Position numbers and translations under genes: made by a program. A stretch of 64,000 bases of DNA from Phyllobacterium sophorae (GTDB taxonomy: Bacteria > Pseudomonadota > Alphaproteobacteria > Rhizobiales > Rhizobiaceae). The stretch's first letter is position 1; every line of letters starts with the position of its first letter. Location: positions 42,288-106,287 of the forward strand of contig NZ_PGGM01000020.1 in assembly GCF_003010965.1 (NCBI RefSeq), in the 5' to 3' direction. The notes beneath the pieces are model-generated. The model saw nothing but the letters and a program-made list of their open reading frames with translations. It did not search any database and was not told the origin of the DNA. Below, piece after piece: positions 61,033 to 64,000 of this stretch.

Positions 61033-61347
61033 TCAGGCCAGAAACTTCAGCCCGCCAATGCCCGAAACGATGAGCGCGATGCAGACGAGGCGGATCACCG
61101 TCGCGGGCTCGGCGAAGAGATACATGCCGAGCAGCGCCGTGCCGACCGTGCCGATGCCTGTCCACACCGCATAGGCGCTGCCGACCGGCAGGTCGCGCAC
61201 GGCAAGGCCGAGCAGCACGATGCTGATGATCATGCTGGCGACAGTGAGAACAGTGGGGGTGAGGCGGGTAAAGCCCTCGGTATATTTGAGCCCGATGGCC
61301 CAGCCGATTTCAAAGAGACCCGCAACGACAAGTATAATCCAGGCCAT
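61033..61347 (-). CDS. gdx: SMR-family guanidinium exporter (SugE/Gdx)
   Basis: 104-residue small multidrug resistance protein with four membrane segments. The first contains the conserved Glu in [17 protein letters not shown], and the [13 protein letters not shown] segment is typical of the SugE/Gdx branch, which exports guanidinium. The ATG at 61347 has AAGGA upstream; an in-frame ATG 9 bases earlier is rejected. A guanidine-II riboswitch candidate directly upstream strongly supports this substrate. Confidence 0.92.
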   Translation of the reverse strand: MAWIILVVAGLFEIGWAIGLKYTEGFTRLTPTVLTVASMIISIVLLGLAVRDLPVGSAYAVWTGIGTVGTALLGMYLFAEPATVIRLVCIALIVSGIGGLKFLA

Positions 61348-61371
61348 GACGACCATCCTTCATGATTTGAT

Positions 61372-61423
61372 CGGGCCGTCCCGGATTGTCTGGAAACGCG
61401 CTAAGCGTGGAGGCCGTCCTCCA
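61372..61423 (-). promoter_or_regulatory. guanidine-II (mini-ykkC) riboswitch candidate of gdx
   Basis: On the minus strand there are two hairpins with ACGG loops: GGAGG-ACGG-CCTCC (plus 61409-61422) and CGGG-ACGG-CCCG (plus 61372-61383), 25 bases apart. Paired stems capped by ACGR tetraloops define the mini-ykkC class, which binds guanidinium. The second hairpin lies about 25 bases before the gdx start and just ahead of the AAGGA ribosome-binding site, fitting control of translation. The riboswitch match and gene type agree independently. Confidence 0.88.
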
Positions 61424-61448
61424 TTGATTTATTTAGGGTCGAGCGGGC

Positions 61449-61510
61449 GAATTGGCAAGACGGCGAAGGGATGAGTAATTTTGGTGTTTAGGTTCAAGGG
61501 GAGTGAAGGG
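61449..61510 (+). repeat. direct repeat copy 1
   Basis: About 62 bases beginning GAATTGGC and running through GGGATGAGTAATTT and TTAGGTTCAAGGGGAGTG. The partner copy lies 334 bases downstream at 61783-61842, with a few mismatches. Confidence 0.75.
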
Positions 61511-61782
61511 GGGAAGGACACACTGGCGCGCTTGTGTTCGAGAATGCGCGCGGGCAGTGGCGACATTCGATACCCCCAACCGGCCCGGCACCTCGTAGAA
61601 TAGGATGCCTTCAGGCCAAGCGCAAAGGGTCAGACGAGGCGCCCTGCAACCAAGCGGCCAGTGCCGTGTCGTCATTGCGTTTGCAAGGGCTGGTCGCCAA
61701 CCCGGATGTGAAGCTGCGTTCCGGATTTGCCTGGAAAATGCTGTGGGGCCTTCCTCAGCGAATTCAATCGGGGAGCAGAGGG

Positions 61783-61842
61783 GAATTGGCGAGGTGGCGA
61801 GGGGATGAGTAATTTGGGTGGTTAGGTTCAAGGGGAGTGGGG
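61783..61842 (+). repeat. direct repeat copy 2
   Basis: About 60 bases matching copy 1 at 61449-61510, sharing GAATTGGC, GGGATGAGTAATTT and TTAGGTTCAAGGGGAGTG. Together the two copies bracket a 270-base segment without a recognisable gene. Confidence 0.75.
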
Positions 61843-61974
61843 GGATGCACGTCTGTGCACCGCTACGAATTTCCGCTTAGCGCGGAGCGGGGACGTTGAG
61901 GCGGATATTGTAAGCTTTCGCGCAATCCTTCATTAGTGGGTGGCGACAATGCAAAGGGAGATAATTCTAGCAAA

Positions 61975-63288
61975 ATGGCAGCTCCAGACGACCTGAAACA
62001 GCTATTCCAGCTCCAAGAAGAAACTCTCTCGACCGAATTCAAGGCGTGGCTTGACTTTTCCACGGCCGAGGGGCGGGCGACTTTGGCGAAAGCAGCGATT
62101 GCCCTGGCTAATCACGGCGGCGGAACTGTCGTCATGGGCATGGCCGGTAAACCTCCTGCATCGACACCGCGCCCGCAAGCAATCCCACGCTATACATCTG
62201 ACTCGGTGAACGCTGCGGTCAATAAGTACGCGGACCCGCAGCTTCATTGCAATGTCATGCACCTCAACCATCCACACACCGGTCATGAGCACACTCTGAT
62301 CGTTGTTCCCGGTCCCCACGGCGTCCCCATCATGTCCAAAAAGGACCTGCCGGGCGTCATCGCTGCTCAGAAGACTTACATCCGCAAGCCTGGGCCGAAG
62401 AGTGAGGAGCCCTTTACTTCCGAAGAGTGGCGGAGCCTGTTCGCGCAGAACATGCAGGCCAACAGAGATACCATGCTGGAGAGCGTCCGCAACGTGTTCT
62501 ACGGCCTCTCGACCGCTCCACAAGCTCCCGTCGACCGGCTGCAAGAATTCAGCGAAGAATCTCGGGCAAAATGGGAAGCCTTGATAGGTAGGCTCCCGCC
62601 GGACGACATCGCGCGGATGCCGCACGGTCGCTACGAGTTCACTTTTGAAATTATCGGGGTCCCTACCGCCAAGTCCCTGACAGAGCTGAACAGGCTGATC
62701 GAAAAGACCGCGGAAGTCAGGCACACGGGCTGGAGCCCATTTATCATCCTGTCCCGGCAGCCCATCGGGCCGGCAGCTGTGGACGGGGTGATTCAGACCT
62801 GGATCGGAACCCCGAAGGAATCCGGCCGACGCACCAACAACGTAGATTTCTGGCGCGCTCATCCTGATGGTCGGCTGTTCCAGGTACGCGCCTACGACGA
62901 GGACGACACTGACCGCTTCGCACCCGGTACAGTTTTCAGCCTGACGACGCCCATATGGCGATTCGGAGATGCACTACTGTTCGTTGCGCGCCTTGCCCGT
63001 GAGTGGGGCGATAATCCGACCATACTTTTCAAGGCGGAGTACCATGGGCTGAAGGGGCGCGAGCTGCGTGTCCTCGACCGCAACCGTGCGCCATTGAGCT
63101 ATCCTCGAATTAGTCAGACAGAAACCGTGGTCGTTCGCGGAGAAGCCACGGCGAGCCAGATTCTCGATAACACGGAGGAAGTTTTACGGGGGGCGCTCGC
63201 TCCAGTCTACGAAGCATTCGATTTCTTTGTACTTCCATTTCAGGTCATCGTCCAAGAAGTTGCGGATCTAAAGGCAGGTCGGTTCTAA
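61975..63288 (+). CDS. AlbA_2 (Schlafen-type) domain protein
   Basis: 437-residue protein with an N-terminal AlbA_2 putative nucleic-acid-binding domain: TEFKAWLDF, then KAAIALANHGGGTVVMGM. The C-terminal 250 residues have no domain I recognise. AlbA_2 proteins occur in regulators and in defence-associated loci; no partner gene is visible here. The start is uncertain: ATG at 61975 (GGGAG 15 bases upstream) or an in-frame GTG at 61936. Its repeat-rich surroundings suggest acquired DNA. Confidence 0.8.
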   Translation: MAAPDDLKQLFQLQEETLSTEFKAWLDFSTAEGRATLAKAAIALANHGGGTVVMGMAGKPPASTPRPQAIPRYTSDSVNAAVNKYADPQLHCNVMHLNHPHTGHEHTLIVVPGPHGVPIMSKKDLPGVIAAQKTYIRKPGPKSEEPFTSEEWRSLFAQNMQANRDTMLESVRNVFYGLSTAPQAPVDRLQEFSEESRAKWEALIGRLPPDDIARMPHGRYEFTFEIIGVPTAKSLTELNRLIEKTAEVRHTGWSPFIILSRQPIGPAAVDGVIQTWIGTPKESGRRTNNVDFWRAHPDGRLFQVRAYDEDDTDRFAPGTVFSLTTPIWRFGDALLFVARLAREWGDNPTILFKAEYHGLKGRELRVLDRNRAPLSYPRISQTETVVVRGEATASQILDNTEEVLRGALAPVYEAFDFFVLPFQVIVQEVADLKAGRF

Positions 63289-63422
63289 GGCACGCAACGA
63301 TGCAGTCATTTCGGTGCAGCCGAGGCATTCCAGTTAGATTCTTGTTCAATGACGAGCACCCATCGCGAGCCAGCTGGATCAGGTCGGGTTAGGGGAGATG
63401 CCTGCGCTGCTTAGCCGTGGGT

Positions 63423-63441
63423 CCTCGGGTCAAGCCCGAGG
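63423..63441. repeat. intergenic palindrome CCTCGGG/CCCGAGG
   Basis: A 7-bp perfect stem with loop TCAAG. Its left arm sequence (GTCCTCGGGT) recurs at the last ten bases of the window, and the inverted form GTCGGGCTTGACCCGA appears at 63511-63526, indicating a dispersed repeat. Confidence 0.65.
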
Positions 63442-63452
63442 AAGACGGCGAA

Positions 63453-63478
63453 GTGGGTAGGCTTCAGGGAGCACACCC
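63453..63478 (-). repeat. inverted copy of the right-edge repeat
   Basis: These 26 bases are the reverse complement of 63949-63974, matching at 25 positions. The pair flanks the DUF2945 gene in inverted orientation. Confidence 0.75.
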
Positions 63479-63593
63479 TTCGTGGTGATCAGCAAGGCAG
63501 CGTTGTAGGGGTTCCGTCGGGCTTGACCCGAGTACTGCGGATGACCGACAAGTAGGCACCCTACCGTCATCCCCACCCAACCGGACACGCCAC

Positions 63594-63809
63594 ATGATAC
63601 ATTTCCATAAAGGTGCGAGAGTTGAATGGGCCAAGGGCGGCGCCGGTACCGGCAAGATCGTCGAGCAGTTCACAAAGTCTGTGACGAGGACCATCGAGGG
63701 TGTCGAGGTGACGCGCAAGGCTTCAAAGGATGATCCCGCCTATATGATCGAGCAGGACGACGGCGGCAGGGTCTTGAAAAGCGCTTCGGAGCTCAAGGCC
63801 GCGAAATAG
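63594..63809 (+). CDS. DUF2945 (TUDOR-like) small protein
   Basis: 71-residue protein of the DUF2945/hypervirulence-associated TUDOR type: GARVEWAKGGAGTGKIVEQFT, then TRKASKDDPAYMIEQDDGGRVLKS. The biochemical role is unknown; the fold suggests a small interaction module. It starts at 63594 and lies between two inverted 26-base repeats. Confidence 0.82.
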   Translation: MIHFHKGARVEWAKGGAGTGKIVEQFTKSVTRTIEGVEVTRKASKDDPAYMIEQDDGGRVLKSASELKAAK

Positions 63810-63862
63810 CCGCGCGTGGTTCGACAGGCTCACCATGCGGGAGTTGGGTTGATTTTAGCATG

Positions 63863-63974
63863 AGGGAGGGGGGTGCTCCGTGGAGCCTGCGTACCTACCA
63901 AGGGAGATGAGTATGCTCCGTGGACCCTGCGCATCCACCACGGGAGGCGGGTGTGCTCCCTGAAGCCTGCCCAC
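63863..63974 (+). repeat. three tandem ~40-bp repeats at the right edge
   Basis: Three degenerate units in a row, each starting GGGAG, containing GCTCCNTGRANCCTGC and ending CCACC or CCAC. Units begin near 63863, 63902 and 63942. Units 1 and 2 contain the short palindrome GCTCC-GT-GGA. Confidence 0.65.
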
Positions 63975-64000
63975 ATCTCCGTCATCCGTGGTCCTCGGGT

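Larger units (their letters stand above)
61424..61974. other. 551-bp repeat-containing intergenic region
   Basis: This gap between gdx and the AlbA_2 gene has no convincing gene. It contains a pair of direct repeats (61449-61510 and 61783-61842). A minus-strand open frame (61433-61831) spans both copies but has no family resemblance. A TGCAC-GTCT-GTGCA hairpin lies near 61847. Confidence 0.6.
63289..63593. other. 305-bp intergenic region with palindromic repeats
   Basis: No gene is visible. It holds a palindrome CCTCGGG-TCAAG-CCCGAGG (63423-63441), a partly inverted second copy near 63512, and an inverted copy (63453-63478) of a repeat found at 63949-63974. Confidence 0.6.

Noticed and set aside
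58995..61365. Long plus-strand frames of 400 and 447 residues opposite the AcnX and MoeB-like genes
   Set aside because: They are Arg/Ala/Gly/Asp-rich shadows typical of high-GC DNA; the minus-strand genes carry clear family motifs.
61433..61831. Minus-strand frame of 132 residues between gdx and the AlbA_2 gene
   Set aside because: It spans both copies of a direct repeat and has no recognisable domain, so I treat it as repeat-derived open frame.
1..64000. CRISPR arrays, tRNA or rRNA genes, prophage genes
   Set aside because: No regular repeat-spacer array, cloverleaf, rRNA segment, or phage structural gene was seen on either strand.

Overview
The window is a 64-kb chromosomal segment of an alphaproteobacterium of the order Hyphomicrobiales (Rhizobiales), most like the Brucella/Ochrobactrum/Phyllobacterium/Mesorhizobium group. 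The assignment rests on gene order (rpmH-rnpA-yidC-engB-argB; dapD-dapE-truA-fmt-def; tsaB-rimI-plsC-miaB-phoH-ybeY-corC-lnt-XRE-metK-trmB; rimP-nusA-ylxR-infB-rbfA-truB-rpsO-pnp; irr divergent from fabA-fabB-fabI), on a rhizobial-type Irr regulator, and on the moderately high GC content. No species can be named from the sequence alone. I see no rRNA, tRNA, CRISPR array or intact insertion sequence.

Layout. 1-5.2 kb: a sensor kinase cut by the left edge, then ribosomal protein L34, RNase P protein, YidC and EngB. 5.3-10.5 kb: a FAS1 protein with anti-sigma and ECF sigma factors, argB, and an Lrp regulator divergent from phenylalanine hydroxylase, then a diguanylate cyclase. 10.6-21.2 kb: a HAD nucleotidase, a LOG protein, lysine/diaminopimelate genes (dapD, dapE), panE-like, truA, a GNAT acetyltransferase, fmt, def, rmuC and a cation efflux protein. 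21.4-27.1 kb: HyuA-like, malate synthase G and two exported proteins. 27.1-37.6 kb: a long co-directional housekeeping cluster for tRNA modification, ribosome maturation and lipoprotein acylation, ending with metK and trmB. 37.8-40.8 kb: a tripartite tricarboxylate transporter (tctCBA). 41.2-51.4 kb: the nusA-infB-pnp expression-machinery cluster, rich in leader hairpins. 51.5-56 kb: an RsmC-like methyltransferase, unsaturated fatty-acid synthesis genes and irr. 56-64 kb: an accessory end with a VapBC pair, an SH3 protein, gyaR, an aconitase X/MoeB-like block of visibly higher GC, a guanidinium exporter, and an AlbA_2 protein embedded in repeats.

The most useful non-coding observations are: two GGACGG-type hairpins ahead of the SugE/Gdx exporter that match the mini-ykkC (guanidine-II) riboswitch; a perfect 10-bp pairing that would hide the metK ribosome-binding site; an attenuator-like terminator and promoter ahead of rimP; leader hairpins ahead of rpsO and pnp; palindromic operators at irr and vapBC; a 21-bp-spaced repeat array between rsmC-like and fabI that looks like an IS21-type end; and REP-like palindromes, one of which encodes the C-terminus of the aconitase X small subunit. 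I found no clearly unprecedented multi-gene system. The best candidates for something undescribed are the metK leader, the 54-residue protein before rimP, and the AlbA_2 gene at the right end.
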